64,000 nucleotides of DNA from Flagellimonas okinawensis (GTDB taxonomy: Bacteria; Bacteroidota; Bacteroidia; Flavobacteriales; Flavobacteriaceae): positions 1,116,001 to 1,180,000 of the forward strand of contig NZ_JARFVA010000001.1 in assembly GCF_029194005.1 (NCBI RefSeq), in the 5' to 3' direction. The stretch's first letter is position 1; each line of letters opens with the position of its first letter. Shown here piece after piece: positions 16,804-24,776 of the stretch. The notes under the pieces are model-generated. The model was not told the origin of the DNA. It saw only the letters and a program-made list of their open reading frames with translations, and did no database searches. The translations under genes and the position numbers were made by a program.

Positions 16804-16832
16804 GCTCACTTTCATCCGGCGCGGGTGGCTCA
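16804..16832. repeat. Right terminal inverted repeat of the IS21 element
   Basis: Begins GCTCACTTTCATCCGG and ends GGTGGCTCA; it is the exact reverse complement of 14367-14395. A further imperfect copy of the unit (GTGGCTCACTTTCACCGG) overlaps its end and continues outward, so this may be an internal transposase-binding repeat as well as a border. Confidence 0.75.
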
Positions 16833-17246
16833 CTTTCACCGGCCAGCTATGCTCACTTTGGCCCGGCGAAGGTGGTATACTATGTCCGGCGTTTCCACTT
16901 TGTGTAGCCTTACCCCTTTTTATTCTATGTAATAATCGGAGTTTTTAATCAAGAATCGGCATACTTATGATTGTTCGAGAAATAAAATTATATATTTCTG
17001 TTTTTACAGTGTCTTATAAATAATTTATAGTAAAGTGACCAATTAGGTTAGCATAAAAATTTCAAAGGCCCAAAACCCTTAGTCTACAAGAGTTTCAAAA
17101 GGTAGGTTCTAGTGATCCCGACCTTCATTGTCCAATGCATCAAATAAATCTTTACTGATGTACAATTGTAACCACTTCAATACAGTTGTAACAAAAACAA
17201 TGAGCTCATATCCATTATAAGGGGACTGTATCTCAAAGGGCCAGAA
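16833..17246. other. Non-coding stretch right of the IS21 element
   Basis: The first 70 bp look like sub-terminal IS21 repeats (GGCTCACTTTCACCGG, GCTCACTTTGGCCCGG). The rest is AT-rich with no supportable gene. It contains the attachment-like sequence at 17101-17125. No N-terminal part of traN is found here, so DNA was lost when or after the IS inserted. Confidence 0.5.
17101..17125. repeat. Attachment-like direct repeat, left copy
   Basis: GGTAGGTTCTAGTGATCCCG resembles CGATAGGTTCTAGTGCCTCC at 19597. Both are preceded about 45 bp earlier by AAACCCT. A weaker third copy (GGTAGGTTCCAGTA) lies at 17868. The repeats frame the decayed antitoxin and the ATPase gene. Confidence 0.35.
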
Positions 17247-17748
17247 ATGAATCCACCATCACCGGAACATTTTCCAATAGCAAATCACCTAAGGGGATTC
17301 AGTTATGTTTCACTGGAAGCTGCACTATTCTACTGTAAATTAATACCATAGAGAATTTGTGAGATAAGTTCGGCAACTAAAAGCCTCAAAAACATATAAA
17401 ACCCCAGTTGGAAGGTTTAGTTACAATCAACTAAAGTTACCCCTATTACTCCTACAGAATAAAAAGTATAGTATACTCCCCTAAACAAACAGCTCTGATG
17501 GTTTCTCCTGAAAAGGCATTGTGCGATAAAATCGTGTTGACACCAAGGGTCAATCCCAGAAGCATCAAACAAACGCAACAATTCCTATTCCACGGTCTTC
17601 GAATGGATAGTGAAATATTGAATCCATATCATTTAAAAACATCAAGGAAGATGTTGTCAGATTTATTAAAAATGATGATGTTTTAAGTATTTGGAGCCCG
17701 GAATATTTCCATGATCTAGTTGGGAATATCAGATTCAAAAATGAGTAA
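17247..17748 (+). pseudogene. Decayed AbiEi-type antitoxin gene
   Basis: From ATG 17247 the frame gives FPIANHLRGFSYVSLEAALF and then stops at LIP. Beyond this, pieces in shifted frames restore the family pattern: EISSATKSLK, TYKTPVGRFSYNQLKLP, YYSYRIKSIVYSPKQTAL, and the longest intact piece (17498-17686) MVSPEKALCDKIVLTPRVNP. These match the C-terminal half of AbiEi-like (type IV toxin-antitoxin) proteins of Bacteroidota. At least one nonsense change and two frameshifts make it a pseudogene. No AbiEii toxin follows. Confidence 0.65.
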
Positions 17749-17917
17749 AGTCAAAGCAAGTCAATTATCCTTTACTTATTGGCACCATCACTAAGGTGGA
17801 AATTTGAGATTGGGATTCATCAAATCTTCAATCATTTACAACCTATTGTTTATCAGGGTATCCGGAGGTAGGTTCCAGTACTATAAACAAATGACACAGG
17901 TTCAAATATCTTCGTGA

Positions 17918-18046
17918 TTGCGCCTGTTTTTTACAAAAAATCACTTTTGCGCCTATTTTTTTGTCCTACACTTACTATTTAATATAACTTGCGCCTATAT
18001 TGTTTTGAACAATGATAAAAAGCGCCCACTTTTCATTTATTGCGCC
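17918..18046. repeat. Cluster of five TTGCGCC-type repeats
   Basis: TTGCGCC occurs at 17918, 17947, 17989 and 18040, and AAGCGCC at 18020, each followed by a pyrimidine-purine step and a T-run (consensus TTGCGCCYRTTTTT). They are spaced 20-42 bp apart in an otherwise very AT-rich, non-coding stretch. Such spaced same-direction copies look like transposase or replication-protein binding sites. The element they belonged to is not identified. Confidence 0.5.
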
Positions 18047-18212
18047 CGTTTTTAACGGTGTGGCCCTACCAGAAGAAGGTATCATCTCCGGCTAAGCAGC
18101 CATTATACACAAGCCAAGGCTAGCTGTCCCATAAAAGAAAATTATAAACTGTAGCTGGTATAATTTTTTTCCAAATTCCCTTTCAGTGTATTTATTCACC
18201 AAAAAGACGTAT

Positions 18213-18236
18213 TTTTAGTGAATACATTCACTAAAA
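18213..18236. promoter_or_regulatory. Perfect 24-bp palindrome at the start of the ATPase gene
   Basis: TTTTAGTGAAT, AC, ATTCACTAAAA form a perfect inverted repeat whose last A is the A of the ATG at 18236. A third copy of the half-site (TTCACCAAAAA) lies 15 bp upstream at about 18195. The placement over the translation start suggests an autoregulatory operator or an RNA hairpin that hides the start codon. Confidence 0.6.
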
Positions 18237-19351
18237 TGATAAAAAGACAACTTGAAGAAACCATTTCCAATAAATTGGATAAGGGTAAGGCAATTATTCT
18301 GATAGGTCCAAGACAAGTAGGCAAGACAACTCTTATCAATTCAATCCTTGAGAGTAGGCCATATTTATTTCTAAACGGTGATGACCCTACTGTAAGAAAC
18401 CTATTGACGGACCCCAATACAGAGCAATTGAGACAGATCATTGGAAGCAATACTACCCTATTTATTGATGAAGCACAACGAATTGAAAATATAGGACTCA
18501 CATTAAAGTTGATTACCGATCAATTTAAAAATGTACAGTTGTTGGTAAGTGGATCTTCCGCCTTTGAATTAAATAACCAGACAAGCGAACCGCTAACAGG
18601 AAGAAAGTGGGAATATCGTCTTTATCCCATTTCTTGGGTAGAATTGGAAAACGACATTGGCTATTTAAAATCCGAACAACAATTCGAATTACGTATTCTA
18701 TATGGAATGTATCCTGACGTCATCAATAATTTGGGTAATGAAATTGAGGTATTGAAAGAGCTCACCAATAGTTATCTTTACAAGGATATTTTGGCCTATG
18801 GCGGCATTAGAAAACCACAGGTCCTAGAAAAATTGTTGAGGGCCCTTGCACTACAAATAGGAAATGAAGTCAGTTATAATGAATTGTCCCAATTGGTGGG
18901 TGTGGATAAAAACACAGTAAGTAATTACATTGATATATTGGAAAAAGGTTACGTGGTTTTCAGATTGACAAGTTTTAGCAGGAACTTAAGGAATGAAATC
19001 AAAACGAACCAAAAGATCTATTTCTACGACACTGGCGTACGAAATGCCCTAATCGGGAATTTCAATGCATTGAACAGCAGAACTGATCTGGGAAACCTTT
19101 GGGAAAATTTTCTTATCAGTGAGCGGGTTAAGAAATTGAGTTACCAAAATTCATTTGCCAACCCTTATTTCTGGAGAACCAAAAACCAACAAGAAATAGA
19201 TTATGTAGAGGAAGTCTCTGGTGAAATAACTGCCTATGAGTTCAAATGGAACCCAAAAATAAAAGTAAAAATTCCAAAATCATTTACCGAAACCTATAGC
19301 TCAAATGTTAAAGTAATCAATAGTAGTAATTTCAGAGATTTTTTGATGTAG
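18236..19351 (+). CDS. AAA ATPase of the DUF4143 family
   Basis: 371 aa from ATG 18236 (a GTG at 18218 in frame is possible but lies in the palindrome). Residues 20-150 form an AAA domain with Walker A GPRQVGKTTL and Walker B TLFIDEAQRIE. The C-terminal half has a winged-helix part (YNELSQLVGVDKNTVSNYI) and a DUF4143/nuclease-like fold with QEIDYVEE. Such stand-alone ATPases are common on genomic islands; the partner and target are unknown. It is flanked by repeats and pseudogenes, consistent with an accessory insertion. Confidence 0.85.
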   Translation: MIKRQLEETISNKLDKGKAIILIGPRQVGKTTLINSILESRPYLFLNGDDPTVRNLLTDPNTEQLRQIIGSNTTLFIDEAQRIENIGLTLKLITDQFKNVQLLVSGSSAFELNNQTSEPLTGRKWEYRLYPISWVELENDIGYLKSEQQFELRILYGMYPDVINNLGNEIEVLKELTNSYLYKDILAYGGIRKPQVLEKLLRALALQIGNEVSYNELSQLVGVDKNTVSNYIDILEKGYVVFRLTSFSRNLRNEIKTNQKIYFYDTGVRNALIGNFNALNSRTDLGNLWENFLISERVKKLSYQNSFANPYFWRTKNQQEIDYVEEVSGEITAYEFKWNPKIKVKIPKSFTETYSSNVKVINSSNFRDFLM

Positions 19352-19644
19352 TTTCCTATTCAAATTTTTCTTGCACTGCTTTGTTATTAAAAGGTAAGTT
19401 GTGTTTACTATTTGTACCATATTCCTTTATGGGACAATTTAACTTCATCTAAGGTCAAAGGTAAATTCCTGTTTAGCCTTCTGAAAACAACCATTATTTA
19501 CACTGTTGATATTCAATTAATTATGAATCAGGTAACCTATTCGGTGAGCATAAAATGTTGAAAAGTTCTAAACCCTAATGAATAAAAGGCTTCCAGCGAT
19601 AGGTTCTAGTGCCTCCGGCTCCACTAAAATACTATTAGAACAAC
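19352..19644. other. Gap after the ATPase gene
   Basis: No gene or tRNA can be supported. It is AT-rich, ending in the attachment-like repeat (19597-19622) with its CGGCTCCA tail, which resembles the acceptor end of a tRNA or tmRNA but has no matching 5' part nearby. Confidence 0.4.
19597..19622. repeat. Attachment-like direct repeat, right copy
   Basis: CGATAGGTTCTAGTGCCTCC followed by GGCTCC; partner of 17101-17125. It lies directly before the strong hairpin at 19645, so it could be the 3' end of a former RNA gene used as an integration site. Confidence 0.35.
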
Positions 19645-19680
19645 AAACCTGTAAATTTTAGATTTACAGGTTTTTTATTT
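19645..19680 (+). terminator. Strong intrinsic terminator
   Basis: A 12-bp perfect stem (AAACCTGTAAAT and ATTTACAGGTTT, loop TTTAG) is followed by a T-run. It separates the island genes from the VIT transporter gene. It is symmetric enough to work in both directions. Confidence 0.8.
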
Positions 19681-19720
19681 ATGACTAAAATTTTCTTCCC
19701 AATCCATATGGGTATGTGAC

Positions 19721-19732
19721 TGATAAAAATCA
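19721..19732. promoter_or_regulatory. FNR-like half-conserved dyad before the VIT gene
   Basis: TGATAAAAATCA (TGAT-N4-ATCA) lies 62 bp before the VIT start. It is close to the classical FNR core and a variant of the TGAC-N4-GTCA sites before sqr, hydrogenase, trx and usp. No clean -7 element was found. Confidence 0.35.
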
Positions 19733-19794
19733 CTTCCTCAGTTCTTCATTATTATTATCTTGAAACAATTTATTTTAAGCTCCAATCCATAATT

Positions 19795-20511
19795 ATGAAG
19801 GATAACGGTACACCACTAGAAAGTTATTTAGATCCACACTTTATCACCCGTAGCAATTGGCTGCGCGCTGCCGTCCTTGGCGCAAACGACGGCATTCTTT
19901 CAACGACCAGTATTGCCATAGGTGTGGCAGCTGCCAGTGACAGTAAAGAACCAATTATTTTGGCGACCTTGGCCGGACTTGTCGCCGGGGCACTTTCCAT
20001 GGCAGCAGGGGAATATGTTTCAGTAAGCTCGCAGACCGATGTGGAAAAAGCGGATATTGAGCGAGAACAAAAGGAACTTGAAGAAATGCCCGAGATGGAA
20101 CTGGAAATGCTTACCCAGATTTATCAAGAAAGGGGACTAAAAAGGGAAACCGCACAATTAGTGGCCAAGGAACTTACCGAGAAAGATGCCCTTGCCGCCC
20201 ATGTTAGGGACGAACTTGGAATTAATGACATAAGTCAGGCCAAACCCATTCAGGCAGCACTTGCCTCTGGCGCATCCTTTACCATTGGAGCCCTATTGCC
20301 TCTGGCAGTTGCATTATTTTTACCTCTCAAAAATTTGGAATACTATTTATACGGGTTTGGAATATTCTTTCTTATTTCTCTCGGAGCAATGGCTGCAAAA
20401 GCAGGTGGGTCCAGTATCTTAAAAGCAACTGCCCGCATAACTTTTTGGGGAACCATTGCCATGGGAATAACTGCTTTGGTCGGTTATTTGTTCGATGTGA
20501 CCGTAGGTTAA
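19795..20511 (+). CDS. VIT1/CCC1-family iron/manganese transporter
   Basis: 238 aa. The family signature GANDGILSTTSIAIGVAAA lies in the first helix, followed by GLVAGALSMAAGEYVSVSSQ. A Glu-rich cytoplasmic metal-binding insert (EREQKELEEMPEMELEML) leads to the last three helices. Family members export Fe2+ or Mn2+ from the cytoplasm or into stores. It stands alone behind a terminator, and a dyad of FNR type lies upstream, so expression may follow oxygen or iron. Confidence 0.9.
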   Translation: MKDNGTPLESYLDPHFITRSNWLRAAVLGANDGILSTTSIAIGVAAASDSKEPIILATLAGLVAGALSMAAGEYVSVSSQTDVEKADIEREQKELEEMPEMELEMLTQIYQERGLKRETAQLVAKELTEKDALAAHVRDELGINDISQAKPIQAALASGASFTIGALLPLAVALFLPLKNLEYYLYGFGIFFLISLGAMAAKAGGSSILKATARITFWGTIAMGITALVGYLFDVTVG

Positions 20512-20716
20512 AGCTCCTGCATATCAAAATATAAAACGGTGACCCTTACACCTTAAATTTTTCAGTAATTTTTTACCATTTTTTGCGGAAAGACACACTT
20601 TATCCATAATACTGGATAAATCTCGACAGGCTGTATCAATACTAGGGCCTCAACAATCTATTTACTTATACTACAGCTACTTATGTAACCTAAGTTACAC
20701 AGAAAATGGGTGAAAA

Positions 20717-20750
20717 CTGACAATAGTCATATTTGACGATTATACCTTTG
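20717..20750 (+). promoter_or_regulatory. sqr promoter with TGAC-N4-GTCA dyad
   Basis: TGACAATAGTCA at 20718-20729 is followed by TACCTTTG (20743-20750), a fit to TAnnTTTG, before sqr at 20789. The same dyad type occurs before hydrogenase, trx and usp. The rest of the 277-bp gap holds nothing recognisable. Confidence 0.55.
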
Positions 20751-20788
20751 ACTACTTTTACTTCAGTAAATCACAGAATCTAGAAGTC

Positions 20789-22036
20789 ATGAAAAATTTA
20801 GTCATATTAGGTGCAGGAACGGCCGGAACAATGATGTCTAACCATCTTGTATCAAAGCTTCCTAAAAATGAATGGCAAATCACAGTGGTGGACCAATATA
20901 AGACCCATTATTACCAACCCGGGTTTTTGTTCCTTCCCTTTGACATCTATACTACCAAACAAGTAAAGAAAAAAGGTGCCAAGTTTATTCCAAAAGGAGT
21001 CAATTACATTAATGAAAAAATTGAATTGATCCAACCTGAAGATAACAAGGTTTTATTGGAAAATGGTACAGAACTTCCATATGACATTCTGATTATTGCA
21101 ACAGGCACCAAAATAGCTCCGGAAGAAATAGAGGGCATGAAAAGTCCTGAATGGCACAAAAGTGTGTTCGACTTTTACACTTACGAAGGTGCAAAGGCAC
21201 TACGTGACAAATTCCGTGAATGGGAAGGCGGTAAATTGGTAGTACATATTACCGAAATGCCCATAAAATGCCCCGTGGCTCCTTTGGAGTTCGCCTTCTT
21301 GGCCGACTCTTATTTTAAGAACAAAGGAATGCGCGACAAAGTAGATATCACTTTTGTGACTCCGTTGGGCGGTGCTTTTACCAAACCAAAAGCCACACAA
21401 GCATTGCACCACCTGTTAACCGATAAAGGCATAAAAGAGGTGACCGATTTTAATATTGAACGTGTGGATTATGAGAACAATAAGATCATAGATTATGCAG
21501 AAACCGAAGTTCCATACGATATCTTGGTGACCGTACCAACAAATATGGGGGATGCATTGATAGAAAGATCGGGAATGGGAGATGACCTCAACTTTGTTCC
21601 CACCAACAAGGCAACCCTACAAACCGAGGAACATGAAAATATTTTTGCAATAGGCGACGCCACAAATCTACCTGCCTCCAAAGCTGGTTCCGTGGCACAC
21701 TTTGAGGCCGAAATATTGACCGATAACATTCTAAGGTACATTAATGGGGAACCGTTAAAAGAAGAATTCGATGGACATGCCAACTGTTTTATAGAAACTG
21801 GAGGAGGTAAAGCCCTTTTGATAGACTTTAACTATACTCACGAACCTGTTGAAGGAACATTCCCCTTCCCTGGTGTTGGACCATTGAACCTGTTAAAAGA
21901 GAGTAGAACAAACCACATGGGAAAAATGGCCTTTAGATGGATCTATTGGAACATGTTGATCAAAGGAATCCACATTCCTTTTGTATCCGCGACCATGAGC
22001 GAAAAGGGAAAACATTTTGAAGAAACAGAAGCTTAA
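20789..22036 (+). CDS. Sulfide:quinone oxidoreductase-like flavoprotein
   Basis: 415 aa. Two Rossmann-type halves: FAD-binding GAGTAG at residues 8-13, IIATGTKIAPEEIEG, and the second FAD motif ENIFAIGDATNLPASKAG. Only two cysteines suit catalysis, Cys161 (IKCPVAPLEF) and Cys333 (HANCFIET); the additional Cys of classical type I SQR is absent. A C-terminal amphipathic segment could attach it to the membrane. It probably oxidises sulfide or a persulfide to feed quinone. The sulfur carriers that follow support this. Confidence 0.82.
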   Translation: MKNLVILGAGTAGTMMSNHLVSKLPKNEWQITVVDQYKTHYYQPGFLFLPFDIYTTKQVKKKGAKFIPKGVNYINEKIELIQPEDNKVLLENGTELPYDILIIATGTKIAPEEIEGMKSPEWHKSVFDFYTYEGAKALRDKFREWEGGKLVVHITEMPIKCPVAPLEFAFLADSYFKNKGMRDKVDITFVTPLGGAFTKPKATQALHHLLTDKGIKEVTDFNIERVDYENNKIIDYAETEVPYDILVTVPTNMGDALIERSGMGDDLNFVPTNKATLQTEEHENIFAIGDATNLPASKAGSVAHFEAEILTDNILRYINGEPLKEEFDGHANCFIETGGGKALLIDFNYTHEPVEGTFPFPGVGPLNLLKESRTNHMGKMAFRWIYWNMLIKGIHIPFVSATMSEKGKHFEETEA

Positions 22037-22060
22037 TTATAACACCTAAAAACAAATAAA

Positions 22061-22369
22061 ATGGACAAGACAATAGCACAAGCAACAATTTCAGTGGACC
22101 AAGAAGGATACCTAACCGATTTTTCACAATGGAACAAAGAAATTGGCACAGAGATAGCAAAAGAACAAGGCATTGAAATGACAGACAAGCACTGGGAAGT
22201 TATTGATTACATCCAGGATCAGTTTAAAAATGAACATCCATTATCCATTAGGGGAATCAAAAAAAGCGGTGTGCTGAACATTAAAGAGTTCTATGCACTT
22301 TTCCCAGGAGGACCATTAAAAAAAGCCACAATGATTGCTGGTATTCCAAAACCAAAAAGCTGTATTTAA
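22061..22369 (+). CDS. TusE/DsrC-family sulfur carrier
   Basis: 102 aa. The family C-terminus is plain: FYALFPGGPLKKATMIAGIP and PKPKSCI with the penultimate Cys101. The second DsrC cysteine, 11 residues earlier, is Thr90 here, so it is a one-cysteine (TusE-like) carrier rather than a DsrAB partner. It starts 24 bp after sqr and is followed by a DsrE2-like gene. It should carry a persulfide on Cys101 in the cytoplasm. The usual TusBCD proteins are not nearby. Confidence 0.9.
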   Translation: MDKTIAQATISVDQEGYLTDFSQWNKEIGTEIAKEQGIEMTDKHWEVIDYIQDQFKNEHPLSIRGIKKSGVLNIKEFYALFPGGPLKKATMIAGIPKPKSCI

Positions 22370-22424
22370 TCTCGAGTACAGAACTGGATATACCTAATTG
22401 AGAGAATAATTTAAAAATACGGAC

Positions 22425-22901
22425 ATGAGCAATACAAAAGTTAAAAAAATGCTTTTTATCCTCTCCAAGGCCACTCTGGAAAATGTGTACGCCGCATTTG
22501 TAATGGCAAACGGAGCACGAATGGAAGGCATTGAGTCGGAAATATTCTTTACGTTCTTTGGATTGGAAGCCATTCAAAAGAAGAAACTGGAGCACCTACA
22601 CGTGGCAACAGTGGGCAACCCTGCCATGCATATGCCAACCATGTTGGGTGGCTTACCTGGGGTTGAAGCATTGGCCTCCAAAATGATGAAAAAAGAAATG
22701 GACAAACTTGATATGCCCCCAGTGGGCGAGTTTCTGGAAATCCTTTCCGACTCCGGATGTAAGCTCTGGGCATGTAAATTGGCAGTGGATATGTTCCACT
22801 TAGAAGAAAAAGACCTTATTGATGATTTGGATGGCATCTTGACCATCGGTGATTTTTACAGTAGGGCCGATCAAGAAGGAACACAATTACTGTTCATCTA
22901 G
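22425..22901 (+). CDS. DsrE2-like sulfurtransferase family protein
   Basis: 158 aa. The DsrE/DsrF-like fold is visible, with GMRM-type loop KATLENVYAAFVMANGARMEG and the cysteine motif SGCKLWACKLAVDM (Cys112 and Cys117). A membrane-proximal helix VGNPAMHMPTMLGGLPGVEAL is typical of the DsrE2 type, which can pass sulfane sulfur to TusA- or DsrC-like carriers. It is the third gene of the sqr set, 55 bp after the TusE-like gene, and is closed by a strong terminator. Confidence 0.85.
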   Translation: MSNTKVKKMLFILSKATLENVYAAFVMANGARMEGIESEIFFTFFGLEAIQKKKLEHLHVATVGNPAMHMPTMLGGLPGVEALASKMMKKEMDKLDMPPVGEFLEILSDSGCKLWACKLAVDMFHLEEKDLIDDLDGILTIGDFYSRADQEGTQLLFI

Positions 22902-22937
22902 TGAAATAGACAAACGATACCTTTTTTATATTCGATT

Positions 22938-23002
22938 GGAGCCGTCCAAAAAGTGTAGCTCTGTTTTAAAAAACAGAAACCTTTTTTGGGCGGTTCCTTT
23001 TT
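22938..23002. terminator. Bidirectional terminator between the sulfur genes and the hyp operon
   Basis: GGAGCCGTCCAAAAAG (22938-22953) pairs with CTTTTTTGGGCGGTTCC (22981-22997), enclosing a second small hairpin (CTGTTTT, AAAACAG) and followed by a T-run. Two convergent operons end here. Confidence 0.8.
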
Positions 23003-23017
23003 AAAGTTCTTAGGTAT

Positions 23018-24760
23018 TTAATCCAATTGCTCCACTACCATTTCAAAACTTTCGCAAGCTATCCCATCTCTCTTTAAGATCTCAAAATCCTTTAAAATTA
23101 TCGACTTATAACTTTCGTTCTGATCATTGACAATCGTAGAGATTTCTTTGTAGCGCTGTAACGCACCTGTAAAGTCGCCTTGTATTAATAAGCAATGTGC
23201 ATAGTTACAGGTCAAAGATGGAAGTGCCCTTACCGTTTGAGGTACTTTCAACAAGGTTTGTTCGGCCGCGCCAAAATCCTTTAATCTTAGGTGAAGCCAA
23301 CTCAAATTAACGTGGGACAACATCAATTCCTGTTTTAGACGATCATTGCTGGTATACTTTTCAAGACTCTTTTGAAGCAGTTCCATTATCTGGTTTTGAA
23401 ATACTATTTTCTCACTAGGATAAATTGTTTCATCAATTTGATCTTTTAGATGGTTCACCTTCCTTAGCACATGGTGCAGCGATAAATCCTCTTCTTGTAT
23501 GTCGTTAAAGTAATTTAAATAATGCTCACAATCGTTTTTCATGTTTTTGAGCACCGGTAAATCGCTACCATACTTTTTCAAACGTAATTCAACCTCTGAT
23601 AAAAGCTCCAAAGCCCTTTCCTTAAAGCTAAAATCTACCTTGTTTTCCAACTCGGACTGATAGAGTTCTACCAAGTTCAATGAGGTGGCACAAAAATCGG
23701 CGTCAAATTCCTCTGGTTGTTCATTGGCTAAGGTTGTTCTTATATCAAGTGCCTGACGAAAATATTCTTGTGCCCTCTCCAAATCCCTTAGTTCAAAATG
23801 GAACAATCCCAAATTATGAAGCCCCGTGGCCAGGTAATGGGTAAATTCACTTGGCCTTGCATCGGCAAGGTCATTATATCGGTTAACAGATTCGATTATA
23901 TTTTGGATCGCCTTATCAAAATCTCCCATTTCCGAATGCACAATTCCAATACTGTTAAAAGTAGAGGCCACATACGGTTGAAAGATTGCATAATTTAGAT
24001 CGGACAATTCTTGGTATGCCTTAAGTGCTTCGTTATAAAATTGTACAGACTTCTCCGGCTCCTCCATTGAATTGAATGTGACGGCCAGATTATTGAGAAC
24101 GGCGGCCAGATATGGTTTGAGGGCTTCCTCCCCCTCTCCTATCAAACCTTCAAAAAGTTTTTGTGCCTTGAGATAATGTACTTTGGCATCGAATAAATTG
24201 AACTCTTCTGTGTAAATATTTCCCAATTGATAATGGGCACTTGCCCTGAGTTTTAGGAAATCCCTGGAATTCAAGCCTTCATAAACCTTAATAGCCTCCT
24301 TATAATACTTTTTGGCAAAGTAATAATCCCTTTTTCGTGCATAAACCTCGGCAAGGGCAAATTGTGTATTTGCAAAATGGGGTTCATATTCCTTCTTTCC
24401 CTGTTGCAATATTTCGGTATAAATGGCCAATGCCTTTTTGTATTCGTCAATGGCTCGTGCACTATCCTTTTCAGAAAGGATGGCGGCAACATTATTGACT
24501 ATAGAGGCCTTTTCTACCAAAGTTCCCAAACCGGGATTTGTCTCCATCAAGGCCAAGGAATTCTCAAAAGACACCATAGCCTTATCCGGATTTTTTGTTC
24601 TCTGGTACAACCTGCCCAAAACATTGTTCAAATGTAATTTTTGTTCCGGGGTAGAAGCAATCGACAATGCTTCTTGATAATTTTCTATGGACTTTTCAAC
24701 TTCGTTTTCGTGCAAAAGCACATTGGCATATTGTATTTGTTCGGCAAAGGAAAGTTTCAT
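23018..24760 (-). CDS. Tetratricopeptide-repeat protein of the hydrogenase locus
   Basis: 580 aa with at least ten TPR-like units (for example SIENYQEALSIA, PDKAMVSFENSLALM, AKKYYKEAIKVYEGL, ERAQEYFRQALDI). No signal peptide or membrane helix is seen, so it is a cytoplasmic scaffold. It is the last gene of the minus-strand operon hypA-hypB-hypC-aat-tpr, 16 bp after the transferase gene. TPR proteins often organise assembly, so a part in hydrogenase maturation or in delivering clients to the transferase is possible; this is inference from position. Confidence 0.8.
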   Translation of the reverse strand: MKLSFAEQIQYANVLLHENEVEKSIENYQEALSIASTPEQKLHLNNVLGRLYQRTKNPDKAMVSFENSLALMETNPGLGTLVEKASIVNNVAAILSEKDSARAIDEYKKALAIYTEILQQGKKEYEPHFANTQFALAEVYARKRDYYFAKKYYKEAIKVYEGLNSRDFLKLRASAHYQLGNIYTEEFNLFDAKVHYLKAQKLFEGLIGEGEEALKPYLAAVLNNLAVTFNSMEEPEKSVQFYNEALKAYQELSDLNYAIFQPYVASTFNSIGIVHSEMGDFDKAIQNIIESVNRYNDLADARPSEFTHYLATGLHNLGLFHFELRDLERAQEYFRQALDIRTTLANEQPEEFDADFCATSLNLVELYQSELENKVDFSFKERALELLSEVELRLKKYGSDLPVLKNMKNDCEHYLNYFNDIQEEDLSLHHVLRKVNHLKDQIDETIYPSEKIVFQNQIMELLQKSLEKYTSNDRLKQELMLSHVNLSWLHLRLKDFGAAEQTLLKVPQTVRALPSLTCNYAHCLLIQGDFTGALQRYKEISTIVNDQNESYKSIILKDFEILKRDGIACESFEMVVEQLD

Positions 24761-24776
24761 AGCTGTAATTGTTTAG

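Larger units (their letters stand above)
14367..16832 (-). mobile_element. IS21-family insertion sequence
   Basis: About 2.47 kb bounded by a perfect 29-bp inverted repeat (14367-14395 and 16804-16832) that begins TG and ends CA, as IS21 elements do. Inside are istA (with a separate HTH ORF) and istB on the minus strand. No target-site duplication was found at these borders. To the right, further copies of GGCTCACTTT and GCTCACTTTG (16828-16860) resemble the sub-terminal repeats of such elements, so the true right end may extend to about 16905. G+C is visibly higher than in the neighbours, which suggests recent arrival. Confidence 0.85.

Noticed and set aside
17498-17686. 62-aa frame as a stand-alone gene
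   Set aside because: Its sequence is the C-terminal part of AbiEi-like proteins, and upstream pieces exist in other frames, so it belongs to a pseudogene.
19352-19644. tRNA or tmRNA gene ending at CGGCTCCA (19615-19622)
   Set aside because: No complementary 5' acceptor strand, T-arm stem or anticodon arm could be found upstream.
22061-22369. DsrC of a dissimilatory sulfite reductase pathway
   Set aside because: The second conserved Cys is Thr90 and no dsrAB genes are present, so TusE-like is the better description.
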